Shown: piece by piece, positions 1-7,178 of the stretch | Layout: each line of letters opens with the position of its first letter | Position numbering within the stretch: position 1 is the stretch's first letter | Assembly (NCBI GenBank): GCA_002348585.1 | Contig: DEBO01000062.1 | Coordinates: forward strand, 11,196-22,423 | DNA: 11,228 nucleotides | Source: Alphaproteobacteria bacterium UBA2954 | GTDB taxonomy: Bacteria > Pseudomonadota > Alphaproteobacteria > Puniceispirillales > Puniceispirillaceae | Reading direction: 5' to 3' | Program-made: the position numbers and the translations under genes | Notes under the pieces: generated by a model | The model's input: the letters and a program-made list of their open reading frames with translations, nothing else | The model's database searches: none | What the model was told of the DNA's origin: nothing

Positions 1-449
1 TGCCGCTCTAGAACAGACGCAACTTCACGACCAGTCATGTCAACACCAATGAAAATGTTTTTTAAAGTTTCGTCCATCTCATCTTTATTTTCAGGGATTA
101 AGGAAATTGCTTTTTCCAAATTGTCTAAGGAAGCAAGCAAGTCGCGAACAAAAGAAAAAGGTCCATATTTTTTTGCTGCTGACACCTCTCGCTCTGTTCG
201 TTTCCTTAAATTCTCATTATCAGCCATCGCCCGAAGAAGCTGGTTTCTTAGCTCCTCTTCTTCAGACTCCAGGCCAGCACCATCATTTGTATCAACTGAG
301 GACTCCAGTGATTCCTCGTTTTCATTAGGGCTGGCCTTAAGTGTGTTGCCGTCTGAAGCGTGACTTCTCTCAGGCTGGTCAGCCTGACTAAAATCATCCT
401 GTGCTGATTCAGACTTCGTTGGCTCAGCTTTATCAGTGCTACTTGTCAT
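1..449 (-). CDS. grpE: GrpE nucleotide exchange factor of DnaK (partial, 3' end outside the window)
   Basis: Co-chaperone that releases ADP from DnaK (Hsp70) in the cytoplasm. The visible 149 codons start with an acidic, low-complexity N-terminal tail (about residues 1-65, rich in Ser, Glu and Asp). The GrpE coiled-coil and core follow, with recognisable stretches LLRAMADNENLRKRTEREV, FSFVRDLLASLDNLEKAI and GVDMTGREVASVLER. The C-terminal beta domain lies beyond base 1. The ATG at 449-447 is preferred because GAGGG (459-455) lies 5 bases upstream. An in-frame ATG at 461-459 is possible but would place that Shine-Dalgarno inside the gene. In many alphaproteobacteria grpE directly follows hrcA; here the two are separated by two genes on the other strand, so grpE probably needs its own promoter. 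The rightward open frame at about 37-363 is a shadow of this gene. Confidence 0.93.
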   Translation of the reverse strand, partial: MTSSTDKAEPTKSESAQDDFSQADQPERSHASDGNTLKASPNENEESLESSVDTNDGAGLESEEEELRNQLLRAMADNENLRKRTEREVSAAKKYGPFSFVRDLLASLDNLEKAISLIPENKDEMDETLKNIFIGVDMTGREVASVLER

Positions 450-484
450 ATTGACCCTCATTCTTTAACGCCATTTCACTTTTA

Positions 485-513
485 AAAACAGAATCTGCCT
501 AACAGCAGGTCAA
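485..513 (-). promoter_or_regulatory. Possible grpE promoter (weak)
   Basis: Reading leftward, TTGACC (513-508, five of six matches to the sigma-70 -35 box) is followed after 17 bases by TGTTTT (490-485), a poor -10 box. I see no CIRCE inverted repeat and no clear sigma-32 -10 box (CCCAT-like) in the 450-572 gap. Some promoter is expected here because grpE is cut off from hrcA by genes of opposite orientation. The exact hexamers are uncertain. Confidence 0.22.
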
Positions 514-572
514 CCCTAGATGTACTAATTGATTCGTATTAGCGATCCAAGATGTGGTGACAAAACCCCCAA

Positions 573-1325
573 ATGCCAAGTAGAGGTTGGACATTTTTTA
601 TGTTTTTTTTTAAACTGGCTCCTGAAGAGGAATTCAGTGAAGACTGTTTTATGAAGCAAAAACCTTTCAATGATAATCTTGTTATGGCGTCAATAGAAAG
701 TCTATATGAGCAAGCCAGTCACACATTTCGTCCAAGTACAGATGTCTTGCGGCGTCACAATCTTAGAGGCGTTCCTATTATCGGAAGCTTGCCTGTGCAA
801 ATAGGTCAACAGGATGGAGCAAGTGGGTATGATGATATTGTGCTGACAGGACGTTTGCATGCGACTTTTGCAGATGATAACGGCAACAAAATTGCTGCTG
901 AAACAGTTTCAGATGAAGAGCAGGAGGCCAATCCATTTCTGGAGATTAGACAGGCCGTCATCGCTGCTGGGTACAAAAATCATCAGGAACTTGAGCGGCC
1001 AGAACCCTCAGCACAAGAAAACTCAGACCCTGATACAGCTAGCACAAACACGCCCACTTCAGTGCTCCCAAATGAACTAGAGGTTAAATCCACAGAACAA
1101 ACATTTGCCAAACATCTAGCTAATTTGATCGATTCTGAAATTGAACGACGTATGGCAGTTCGAATGCAAACTAACAAAAAACCGTATAAAGAAAACACAT
1201 CTGCTAAAAAAACAAGCCCAAAGCAAAGAAAAATAGGAAAAAAATCGAAAAAAATTAAAGAAAAAACCGCCCGCAAGTCCACAGCAAAAAGACCGTCTAC
1301 CGCAAAACGGAAAAAGCCGAGATGA
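573..1325 (+). CDS. Unrecognised protein with acidic/disordered middle and Lys/Arg-rich C-terminal tail
   Basis: I do not recognise a family. Residues of the 250-aa reading: about 40-80 look structured (ASIESLYEQAS, then RRHNLRGVPIIGSLP). Residues 100-125 are acidic, 140-175 are Pro/Ser/Thr/Asn-rich and probably disordered, and 176-200 (TFAKHLANLIDSEIERRMAV) look helical or coiled-coil. Residues 201-250 form a very basic tail with 23 Lys/Arg in 50, resembling nucleic-acid-binding histone-H1-like tails; binding is inference only. No signal peptide is convincing. The start is uncertain: ATG at 573, 600 (AGAGG 13 bases upstream), 651 or 684 are all in frame, and none has a strong ribosome site. 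The stop overlaps the next gene's start by 4 bases (ATGA), which argues that both are real and translationally coupled. The leftward open frame at 983-1348 is a shadow. Confidence 0.72.
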   Translation: MPSRGWTFFMFFFKLAPEEEFSEDCFMKQKPFNDNLVMASIESLYEQASHTFRPSTDVLRRHNLRGVPIIGSLPVQIGQQDGASGYDDIVLTGRLHATFADDNGNKIAAETVSDEEQEANPFLEIRQAVIAAGYKNHQELERPEPSAQENSDPDTASTNTPTSVLPNELEVKSTEQTFAKHLANLIDSEIERRMAVRMQTNKKPYKENTSAKKTSPKQRKIGKKSKKIKEKTARKSTAKRPSTAKRKKPR

Positions 1326-1834
1326 ATATTAAAGTTGCCTGTCCTCATTGTCAGGTCGTTGGTGTAGTTCCTGAGAATTTAAAATATGCCAGTGACTGGC
1401 CAGTTGCCTGCCATCACTGCCATCAACATTATTATGTGCCTGTTGTAGCCTCGCCAGCACCCCTATCCCGACAAATCGAGCTGCTTTGTTCAGATTGTGG
1501 GCGCAACACTTCTTTCGATAAGAACATCTACAAATCAACTGTTGAGGGCAAATTCCCTCTATTTTGCCCAGATTGCCACGCCCCACTTTCTCGGTTGCAA
1601 AACGAAATCATTGAGCTTCATCAGACAGAGGCAGGCTATTTTAACACCAGACAGGCCATTGGGATGCGAAGGGCGCTAGCTTTCCTTTTTTTAGGTTTCT
1701 TTATCGTCAGCGTGTCGGTCATGGCAGCACATGAGGGTTTGATCAGCCGGGAATGGCTTGATGCAATTTTTCTGCATATTCCTGACTACGAATTTGTTTC
1801 AAACTATTTCACGGCTATGTTGGCACCTAACTGA
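1322..1834 (+). CDS. Small membrane-anchored protein with two zinc ribbons
   Basis: A 170-aa protein with four CxxC knuckles that pair into two zinc ribbons. C7/C10 with C30/C33 (CPHC, CHHC) resembles the MJ0042/zinc_ribbon_5 type found at the N-terminus of many alphaproteobacterial proteins. C56/C59 with C82/C85 (CSDC, CPDC) forms the second. A linker follows, then one hydrophobic helix at about 118-136 (RRALAFLFLGFFIVSVSVMAA) and a 34-residue tail. The Arg pair before the helix suggests that the zinc ribbons lie in the cytoplasm and the tail in the periplasm. It is the second gene of a two-gene unit (4-base ATGA overlap), and its 3' end overlaps convergent hrcA by 8 bases. Its function is unknown. 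The ribbons could bind nucleic acid or protein, for example the basic-tailed product of the upstream gene; this is inference. Confidence 0.85.
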   Translation: MNIKVACPHCQVVGVVPENLKYASDWPVACHHCHQHYYVPVVASPAPLSRQIELLCSDCGRNTSFDKNIYKSTVEGKFPLFCPDCHAPLSRLQNEIIELHQTEAGYFNTRQAIGMRRALAFLFLGFFIVSVSVMAAHEGLISREWLDAIFLHIPDYEFVSNYFTAMLAPN

Positions 1835-2882
1835 GGAATCGGGCAATAGCCTTGCTAGTGTAATCTACCATCGGAATTATGCGCGCATAATTCATGTGAC
1901 GCGGTCCAATAACGCCCACCGCACCAATGATTTTTCTGTCGGCGTTCCGATAAGGCGACAGGACAACTGAACAGCCTGTTTCAGAGAATAAATCATGTTC
2001 AGAGCCAATAAATATTTGCAGGCCATCTGCTGAGATGACAGACTGCATCAGTTGAGTCGCATGGCTTCGCATCTCTAGCTTATCAAACAACATGCGGACA
2101 CGCGCTAAATCATCTACAACTTTGACATCCTGAAGCAAATTGGCCTGCCCATTCAAAATCAATGAGGCCTCATCACTTGATTCCTCGTCAGACCAACTGG
2201 CGAGACCCCGCCCGATTAAATCACTAGTTAAAAGGTCAAGTTCTTCCTTGTGCTGCAACCGGTCCTGATCAGCCAATTGGACGATTGATGAAAGAGGTTT
2301 TCCCTTGTAATGACCATTCATGTAGTTAGACGCTTCAACAAGACAATGAGGAGGAATACCAGCGGGCATTTCAATCAGCCGGTTTTCAACATGGCCATTT
2401 GAGAATACGAGAATCACCAGAATTTTCCTGTCCTGAACGGGCACAAATTCAATATGATTTACAGATAAATCAACGCTCGGAGCCATCACAAGGGCTGCAC
2501 ATTTAGACAAACCGGACAAGGCAAGACTTGCTTTATCTAACGCCTGATTCACAGACAGCCCGTCACCTACAGCCAACGGTTCAATTTTTTCCGAACTGTC
2601 TACTGAAAGAGTGTTTCTCAATTCCATCAACCCATCAACAAACAGACGCAAACCAGCATGTGTAGGTAGCCTGCCTGATGATGTATGAGGTGAAAATAAC
2701 AATCCCGCACCTTCAAGCTCTGCCATAATGGTCCGAACAGATGCCGATGATAATCCAATTTCTGGATGAGATGAAATCACACCTGATCCGACAGGCGTTC
2801 CTGTCTCAAGGTAGTTATTGACAATGATATTGAAAATCTCCTGACTTCGCTTGGTTATTTCCAAAACAGGAAGTGAGGTCAT
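1827..2882 (-). CDS. hrcA: HrcA heat-inducible transcription repressor
   Basis: Repressor of class I heat-shock genes that binds CIRCE operators (TTAGCACTC-N9-GAGTGCTAA) and is kept active by GroEL. The 351-aa length is normal for the family. The N-terminal winged helix (about 5-80) shows the hallmark pattern: ITKRSQEIFNIIVNNYLETG, then SSASVRTIMAELEGAGLL and HTSSGRLPTHAGLRLFVDGL. The GAF-like dimerisation region follows, with the family C-terminus GAVGVIGPRHMNYARIIPMV. AGGG about 8 bases upstream may serve as the ribosome site. It is divergent from rph, a common alphaproteobacterial layout, but grpE does not follow it directly. I find no CIRCE at its own promoter or at grpE, so its targets (probably groESL) lie elsewhere. 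Its 3' end overlaps the convergent zinc-ribbon gene by 8 bases. Confidence 0.96.
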   Translation of the reverse strand: MTSLPVLEITKRSQEIFNIIVNNYLETGTPVGSGVISSHPEIGLSSASVRTIMAELEGAGLLFSPHTSSGRLPTHAGLRLFVDGLMELRNTLSVDSSEKIEPLAVGDGLSVNQALDKASLALSGLSKCAALVMAPSVDLSVNHIEFVPVQDRKILVILVFSNGHVENRLIEMPAGIPPHCLVEASNYMNGHYKGKPLSSIVQLADQDRLQHKEELDLLTSDLIGRGLASWSDEESSDEASLILNGQANLLQDVKVVDDLARVRMLFDKLEMRSHATQLMQSVISADGLQIFIGSEHDLFSETGCSVVLSPYRNADRKIIGAVGVIGPRHMNYARIIPMVDYTSKAIARFLS

Positions 2883-2997
2883 GGGGATACCCTATTTTCT
2901 GCAGCTATGGTATGACATTTAAAACTTAACATAACTGTGTTTTGTTCTGCTGCAAAATTTTTCTGCAGACAGCACGTAGTAAAGGCAGCAACATGAA
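2883..2997. promoter_or_regulatory. Divergent hrcA/rph intergenic region
   Basis: This 115-base AT-rich region must carry the promoters of both hrcA (leftward) and rph (rightward). It holds two copies of TTTTCTGCAG (2895-2904 and 2959-2968), each ending in the palindrome CTGCAG, whose starts are 64 bases apart. No CIRCE element is present. No sigma-70 hexamer pair stands out on either strand, so I do not place exact promoters. Confidence 0.4.
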
Positions 2998-3735
2998 ATG
3001 ACTTCTCTCCGTCCTTCTGGCCGTACAGCAGATCAAATGCGGGCAGTCAGTATTGAGCCCCATTTTTCACCTTATGCGGAAGGATCATGTCTGATCAGGT
3101 TTGGCCAAACGCATGTGATTTGCACAGCATCTGTTGACGAACGCGTGCCCTCTTTTCTACGGGGAACCAAGCAAGGCTGGGTAACAGCTGAATATGGTAT
3201 GCTTCCACGGGCGACACATTCACGCGTGGAACGCGAAGCTGCGAGAGGCAAACAGTCTGGCCGAACACAGGAAATTCAGCGTCTGATCGGAAGATCTTTG
3301 AGGGCTGTCACAGATCTAAGCGCTCTTGGTGAACGCCAGATTAAAATTGACTGTGATGTTATTCAGGCTGATGGCGGCACCCGAACGGCTTCGATCACAG
3401 GTGCCTGGATAGCGTTGTCATTTGCCTGTGAGTTGCTGCTCCAAAAAGGGGCGGTTTCCAGCTTTCTGCTGCGCGATCAAGTTGCCGCCGTGTCCTGCGG
3501 GATAACAGAAGCAGGCCCTGTTCTAGATTTGGATTATGATGAAGACAGCAGCGCCCATACAGATGCGAATTTCGTTTTGACAGCAACCGGTGGAATTGTT
3601 GAAATTCAGGGAACAGCTGAACATAAACCTTTCACACCAGAACAGTTCAGCCAAATGCTCAGTCTTGCCCAAAACGGCTGCGCTGCATTATTTTCGTTAC
3701 AGCTGAGCAAATCACGCCAGTTGCGACAAGCCTGA
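2998..3735 (+). CDS. rph: Ribonuclease PH
   Basis: Phosphorolytic 3'-5' exoribonuclease that trims the 3' ends of tRNA precursors in the cytoplasm. Family motifs run in order: [18 protein letters not shown] at the N-terminus, [20 protein letters not shown], the substrate-binding loop around [35 protein letters not shown], and [18 protein letters not shown] with [15 protein letters not shown]. At 245 aa it is slightly longer than the usual ~238. The three residues before LRPSGR are not typical, but this is the only ATG that fits. AAAGG (2981-2985) is 12 bases from this ATG and fits an out-of-frame ATG at 2993 better (see findings). It is the first gene of a rightward rph-rdgB-hemW cluster, divergent from hrcA. 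Confidence 0.96.
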   Translation: MTSLRPSGRTADQMRAVSIEPHFSPYAEGSCLIRFGQTHVICTASVDERVPSFLRGTKQGWVTAEYGMLPRATHSRVEREAARGKQSGRTQEIQRLIGRSLRAVTDLSALGERQIKIDCDVIQADGGTRTASITGAWIALSFACELLLQKGAVSSFLLRDQVAAVSCGITEAGPVLDLDYDEDSSAHTDANFVLTATGGIVEIQGTAEHKPFTPEQFSQMLSLAQNGCAALFSLQLSKSRQLRQA

Positions 3736-3777
3736 GCGGCTAAACTGAATATTTTATTAGCAGGACTGTATTTTAAG

Positions 3778-4386
3778 ATGAGCCGAGTTTTGAATCATAG
3801 GGATAGACTTGTGATTGCCAGTCACAATCAGGGCAAAGTCGTTGAAATTGCCGATTTGTTGCGCCCGCTAGAGATTGATATTGTTGGAGCGCGCGAATTG
3901 GGGCTAGATGAGCCAGAGGAAACCGGCCAGACTTTTATTGAAAATGCTGTCTTAAAGGCAGAGCTTGCTGCGAAAGCAGCACAATTGCCCGCATTAGCAG
4001 ATGATTCAGGTCTTGTCGTAAATGCTCTTGGCGGCGCCCCGGGGATCTATTCCGCTCGCTGGGCAGGTCCTGAAAAGGATTTTGACCAAGCTATGCGCCG
4101 AGTGAGTGAAGCACTGCTTCTTGGGAGCAATACAGATAGAAGCTGTTCATTTGTTTGTGCATTGGCACTTGCCTGGCCTGATGGTCACACAGAAAGTTTT
4201 GAAGGACGGGTCAATGGCAGCGTCACCTGGCCAGCCAGAGGTAAAAATGGCTTTGGATATGATGCGATTTTCACGCCACTTGGCCGCCAGCAGACATTTG
4301 GTGAAATGAACCCATCAGATAAACATGCGATGAGCCATCGTGCGGATGCGTTTGCCCAACTCCTTAGCGCATGCCTACAAAGCTGA
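3778..4386 (+). CDS. rdgB: RdgB/HAM1-type dITP/XTP pyrophosphatase
   Basis: Cytoplasmic house-cleaning enzyme that hydrolyses non-canonical purine triphosphates (dITP, ITP, XTP) to monophosphates plus pyrophosphate. Its 202 aa match the family. Visible motifs are the N-terminal substrate loop [13 protein letters not shown] (about 12-24), [10 protein letters not shown], the metal-site segment [26 protein letters not shown], the [11 protein letters not shown] loop, and the C-terminal [16 protein letters not shown]. It lies 42 bases after rph and overlaps hemW by 16 bases, so the three probably share a transcript. GCAGGA about 14 bases before the ATG is a mediocre ribosome site. Confidence 0.96.
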   Translation: MSRVLNHRDRLVIASHNQGKVVEIADLLRPLEIDIVGARELGLDEPEETGQTFIENAVLKAELAAKAAQLPALADDSGLVVNALGGAPGIYSARWAGPEKDFDQAMRRVSEALLLGSNTDRSCSFVCALALAWPDGHTESFEGRVNGSVTWPARGKNGFGYDAIFTPLGRQQTFGEMNPSDKHAMSHRADAFAQLLSACLQS

Positions 4387-5594
4387 ATTTGAAAAATTAT
4401 CCGCTCAGTCTCTATGTGCATTGGCCATTTTGTCTGGCGAAATGCCCTTATTGCGACTTCAATTCTCATGTGGTAGCGACAGTTGATACCGACGCTTGGA
4501 AATGGGCGCTCCTAGCAGAACTAGACTTCAGGGCAAGACAAGCTGCAGAGGAATTTTCAGTCGATCACAGAAACATCGAATTGAAAAGTCTTTTTTTTGG
4601 GGGTGGGACACCCTCATTAATGCCCCCACAGATTACAGCTGACATCATAGATTGTGCAGCAGGCCTATTCAAAATAGCAGATAATATCGAAATTACGGCA
4701 GAAATGAATCCAACTTCTGTTGAAACAGAAAAATTAAGCGCCTTTGCGCATGCCGGCATAAACCGTGTGTCTGTTGGGATACAGTCACTTGATGCAACCG
4801 GGCTAAAATTTCTGGGTAGAGAACATGATACAAAAGAGGCTCTGTCTGCTATTGCTGCTGCCAAAAAACATTTTCCTTCTGTATCTGCTGACCTGATTTA
4901 TGGCTTACCAGGACAGACAACTGCCAATTGGACGGAACAGCTAAACAGTCTTCTAAACTTTGAGTTGGGGCATATATCCTGCTATCAGCTAACCATTGAA
5001 AAAGGGACCATATTTCATACCCGAGCCAGGCAAGGCGACGTTTTGACCGCAGATAATGATGCCATTGCCCATTTATATGTGGTGACAGAAGAAGTGTTGG
5101 GAAAAGCTGGCCTTCATGCTTATGAGGTTTCAAATTATGCTAAACTTGGGCAGGCTTCTGAGCATAATGTGAATTATTGGAAAGCGGGTGACTGGCTGGC
5201 AATCGGACCAGGTGCGCATGGACGAATGACAACAGTTAACGGACGCTTTCATATGGCAAATAGAAAAAGCCCTGATGGCTGGCTTTCGGATGTTACCAAA
5301 AAGGGTCATGGCTGTGAGACACAAATTATAGAGACCATGTATCAGAGCTTTGAAGAATATTGGATGATGGGCCTGCGCTTATGTGAAGGCAGGCCTATGA
5401 CTCCGCCGCCAGCATTTGGTGGTACAGATTTTGTCCTACATCAGGACTGGCTGAATATTTTTGTCAAAGAAGGGTGGCTGGATATAACCAACGGTACTGT
5501 GCGAACAACTCTGCAAGGGCGGTTGCGGCTAAACACTATCCTGTCCCGACTGTTGGATGTGCCAGAAAATGAGCTTAGGGCTGAAAAGAGCTGA
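4371..5594 (+). CDS. hemW: HemW radical-SAM haem chaperone (HemN-like)
   Basis: Radical-SAM protein related to coproporphyrinogen oxidase HemN; HemW proteins bind and deliver haem and are often mis-annotated as HemN. The cluster motif is C21-x3-C25-x2-C28 ([19 protein letters not shown]). The Cys is followed by D-F, as in HemW, whereas true HemN has an additional Cys here. The radical-SAM glycine motif [12 protein letters not shown] (about 75-86), the [19 protein letters not shown] segment, YGLPGQT and the C-terminal HemN_C-type region ([15 protein letters not shown]) follow. At 407 aa it is a little longer than E. coli HemW. The ATG lies inside the 3' end of rdgB (16-base overlap) and lacks a good ribosome site, so coupling is likely. 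The last 20 bases overlap the convergent lipoprotein gene. Confidence 0.95.
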   Translation: MPTKLNLKNYPLSLYVHWPFCLAKCPYCDFNSHVVATVDTDAWKWALLAELDFRARQAAEEFSVDHRNIELKSLFFGGGTPSLMPPQITADIIDCAAGLFKIADNIEITAEMNPTSVETEKLSAFAHAGINRVSVGIQSLDATGLKFLGREHDTKEALSAIAAAKKHFPSVSADLIYGLPGQTTANWTEQLNSLLNFELGHISCYQLTIEKGTIFHTRARQGDVLTADNDAIAHLYVVTEEVLGKAGLHAYEVSNYAKLGQASEHNVNYWKAGDWLAIGPGAHGRMTTVNGRFHMANRKSPDGWLSDVTKKGHGCETQIIETMYQSFEEYWMMGLRLCEGRPMTPPPAFGGTDFVLHQDWLNIFVKEGWLDITNGTVRTTLQGRLRLNTILSRLLDVPENELRAEKS

Positions 5595-7080
5595 TTTTAT
5601 TATTGCTGATCTGAAACAGCTCATATTCACGTTGGTTACGTCCATCAGGCAATAAATTGAACTGACCACTAAATCCTTGAAAGCCTTGCTTGCGAATCAA
5701 GCTAGCACGCCAATCTATATCTTTAAGCCGCATTTTTGTTGAGGCTGATTTGGTTGCTTTTTGAGACATCTCCTGTTTGGTCAGAGCAATTAACGCAAAT
5801 GCGTCAAAACCAAGGCGCACAAGAGTATTTGAGGACTTATTGAACACAGACTGCCAATGCTTTTCAAACCCTCCTGACGGCGGCAGACTTGCTTGGGTGA
5901 TGATGCTGCCTTGCAAGGACGGTTCACTAACAAGATCCGCCCTAGTCCATAAATCCGTTCCTAGATAGGTCACTCTTTCAGGATCAAGATCATAAAAAGC
6001 CAATACAGGGGCTGTGCGTAATATAAAATCAGGCTGCCCCGCTAAAATCAGAACATCATATGCTGGTTCAGGCAAAGGGTCCCCATCTGTTTCTGGCTTC
6101 TTGTAACGGCTAAAAATTTTTATAGATTCTTTTAAACTGTCATCATCAGCCAAAACAGCTGGAGTGAGCACCGTAGTCTGCGCAGGCTGCAAACCAAACT
6201 GGGAAAGTCGTTTAACAGCATGTCCAAGAATTTGTCTTCCAAAAGGATCTTCTGATGCCAGTATAGCAATTCTTGTCTTGTTCTTACCAACAGCAAAACC
6301 CAATAAATGGTCAATCTGTTGTTCTGGCAGATAGCCTAACACCCAGTTCCCTGGTGAGGCTGACTGGACATTATTTGAAAGTGCAAGAACCGGAATAGAC
6401 GAAGCAGCTAATATTGGACGTACTTTTTGAACAGCTGATGTGAACAAAGGACCAACAACAATATCCACATCCGAGGCAACAGCTTGACGCGCAGACTGTT
6501 CTGCCTGTAGACCACCTTTTGTATCAAAAAAAACAATATCAATTTCTGGATCCTGTATCTGAAACAAAGCCATTTCAGCACCGCCAGCTATATCTCTGCC
6601 CAGAGTTTCGAAGTTACCTGAGAAGGGTAATAAAAACCCAATTCGCAACTTAGTAAAAGCCTTTTGAGGCAAGCTGAAAGATTGAGCTGGCAACAAATCT
6701 CTTGGTTGTTTTGTCTTTAACAGGCCAAGTGCCGCATTCAATGCCTCTTCAGCAAGGCGGCTGCGCTCATTGTCAACAGGCAAAGAGACAGCAGGCCTGT
6801 TGACAACCAAAGCAACTTCATCAATTTGATTGATTTGCTCTTCTTCAACTTGATCGATAAGATTCCCGACAATATCAGACACATCTGCCTGTCTAAGTTG
6901 GGAGACGGAACCATCCTGCAAAGGTGCTCTCTCAGCTGTCGTCTCAACAGACGGCGTGGATGGCTGACAGGAAGTCAACGCTATTAAGCAAACCACACCC
7001 ACCACAAAGTCGTAGATTTTCGTTTTTCTATTGCTTTTGAACATAAACAAAAAATATTCTGTTGACAGTTGAACTTTCAT
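5575..7080 (-). CDS. LpoA/LppC-like lipoprotein with periplasmic-binding fold (penicillin-binding protein activator)
   Basis: A 501-aa protein with a lipoprotein signal: basic n-region (KSNRKTK), hydrophobic stretch and lipobox LTSC with C38. Residue +2 is Gln, which suits outer-membrane sorting. Residues ~40-145 form a linker rich in Gln, Glu and Asp. From about 145 (LRIGFLLPFSGNFETLGRDIAGGAEMALF) a type-1 periplasmic-binding fold begins, with DIVFFDTKGG, DVDIVVGPLFTSAV, IPVLALSNN, RIAILASEDPFGRQI and ITQASLPP. This matches the LppC/LpoA domain family, whose gammaproteobacterial members activate PBP1A. It lacks the long TPR domain of E. coli LpoA, as alphaproteobacterial members usually do, so the PBP-activating role is inferred. 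The ATG at 7044 (M13) would give a more typical signal peptide; neither start has a clear ribosome site. The gene is divergent from rsmI, a frequent pairing. Confidence 0.88.
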   Translation of the reverse strand: MKVQLSTEYFLFMFKSNRKTKIYDFVVGVVCLIALTSCQPSTPSVETTAERAPLQDGSVSQLRQADVSDIVGNLIDQVEEEQINQIDEVALVVNRPAVSLPVDNERSRLAEEALNAALGLLKTKQPRDLLPAQSFSLPQKAFTKLRIGFLLPFSGNFETLGRDIAGGAEMALFQIQDPEIDIVFFDTKGGLQAEQSARQAVASDVDIVVGPLFTSAVQKVRPILAASSIPVLALSNNVQSASPGNWVLGYLPEQQIDHLLGFAVGKNKTRIAILASEDPFGRQILGHAVKRLSQFGLQPAQTTVLTPAVLADDDSLKESIKIFSRYKKPETDGDPLPEPAYDVLILAGQPDFILRTAPVLAFYDLDPERVTYLGTDLWTRADLVSEPSLQGSIITQASLPPSGGFEKHWQSVFNKSSNTLVRLGFDAFALIALTKQEMSQKATKSASTKMRLKDIDWRASLIRKQGFQGFSGQFNLLPDGRNQREYELFQISNNKISSFQP

Positions 7081-7093
7081 TTTCGTCTATACT
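7062..7093 (+). promoter_or_regulatory. Possible rsmI promoter, partly inside the lipoprotein gene's 5' end
   Basis: A perfect -35 hexamer TTGACA (7062-7067) and a good -10 hexamer TATACT (7088-7093) read rightward. The spacer is 20 bases, longer than the usual 16-18, which weakens the call. Transcription would start near 7100, giving a leader of about 80 bases before the rsmI ATG at 7179. On the opposite strand TATAGA (7091-7086) could serve as a -10 box for the lipoprotein gene, with TTGCCA (7117-7112) also 20 bases away. Confidence 0.3.
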
Positions 7094-7103
7094 GCCGCTA
7101 TGT

Positions 7104-7113
7104 CACAATTGTG
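7104..7113. repeat. Perfect 10-bp palindrome CACAATTGTG in the divergent promoter region
   Basis: CACAATTGTG is a perfect palindrome 11 bases past the putative rightward -10 box, and lies between the two putative leftward hexamers. Its placement would suit a dimeric regulator acting on both rsmI and the divergent lipoprotein gene. A single short palindrome in AT-rich DNA can easily occur by chance, so its function is unproven. Confidence 0.3.
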
Positions 7114-7178
7114 GCAAAGAGAAATTAAAAACAATTAAAGAAGCATTTTTTCAGAGCCCTGCGACAAAGTGAAAACCA

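Noticed and set aside
37..363. Rightward open frame of 108 codons
   Set aside because: It lies opposite grpE, whose leftward reading gives clear GrpE motifs; the rightward product is Ser-rich shadow sequence.
591..611. T-rich stretch (T6 and T9-10) at the start of the unknown gene, considered as a terminator tail
   Set aside because: No GC-rich stem precedes it on either strand.
983..1348. Leftward open frame rich in Phe and Leu that could pass for a membrane protein
   Set aside because: It is the complement of the Lys-rich tail (AAA/AAG read as TTT/CTT). The rightward genes are supported by the ATGA overlap and the zinc ribbons.
1322..1834. Zinc-ribbon protein as a DnaJ-like or DksA-like heat-shock partner, because of its hrcA/grpE neighbours
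   Set aside because: There is no J-domain and no DksA coiled-coil. The CxxC spacing fits simple MJ0042-like ribbons, so the neighbourhood alone does not support the idea.
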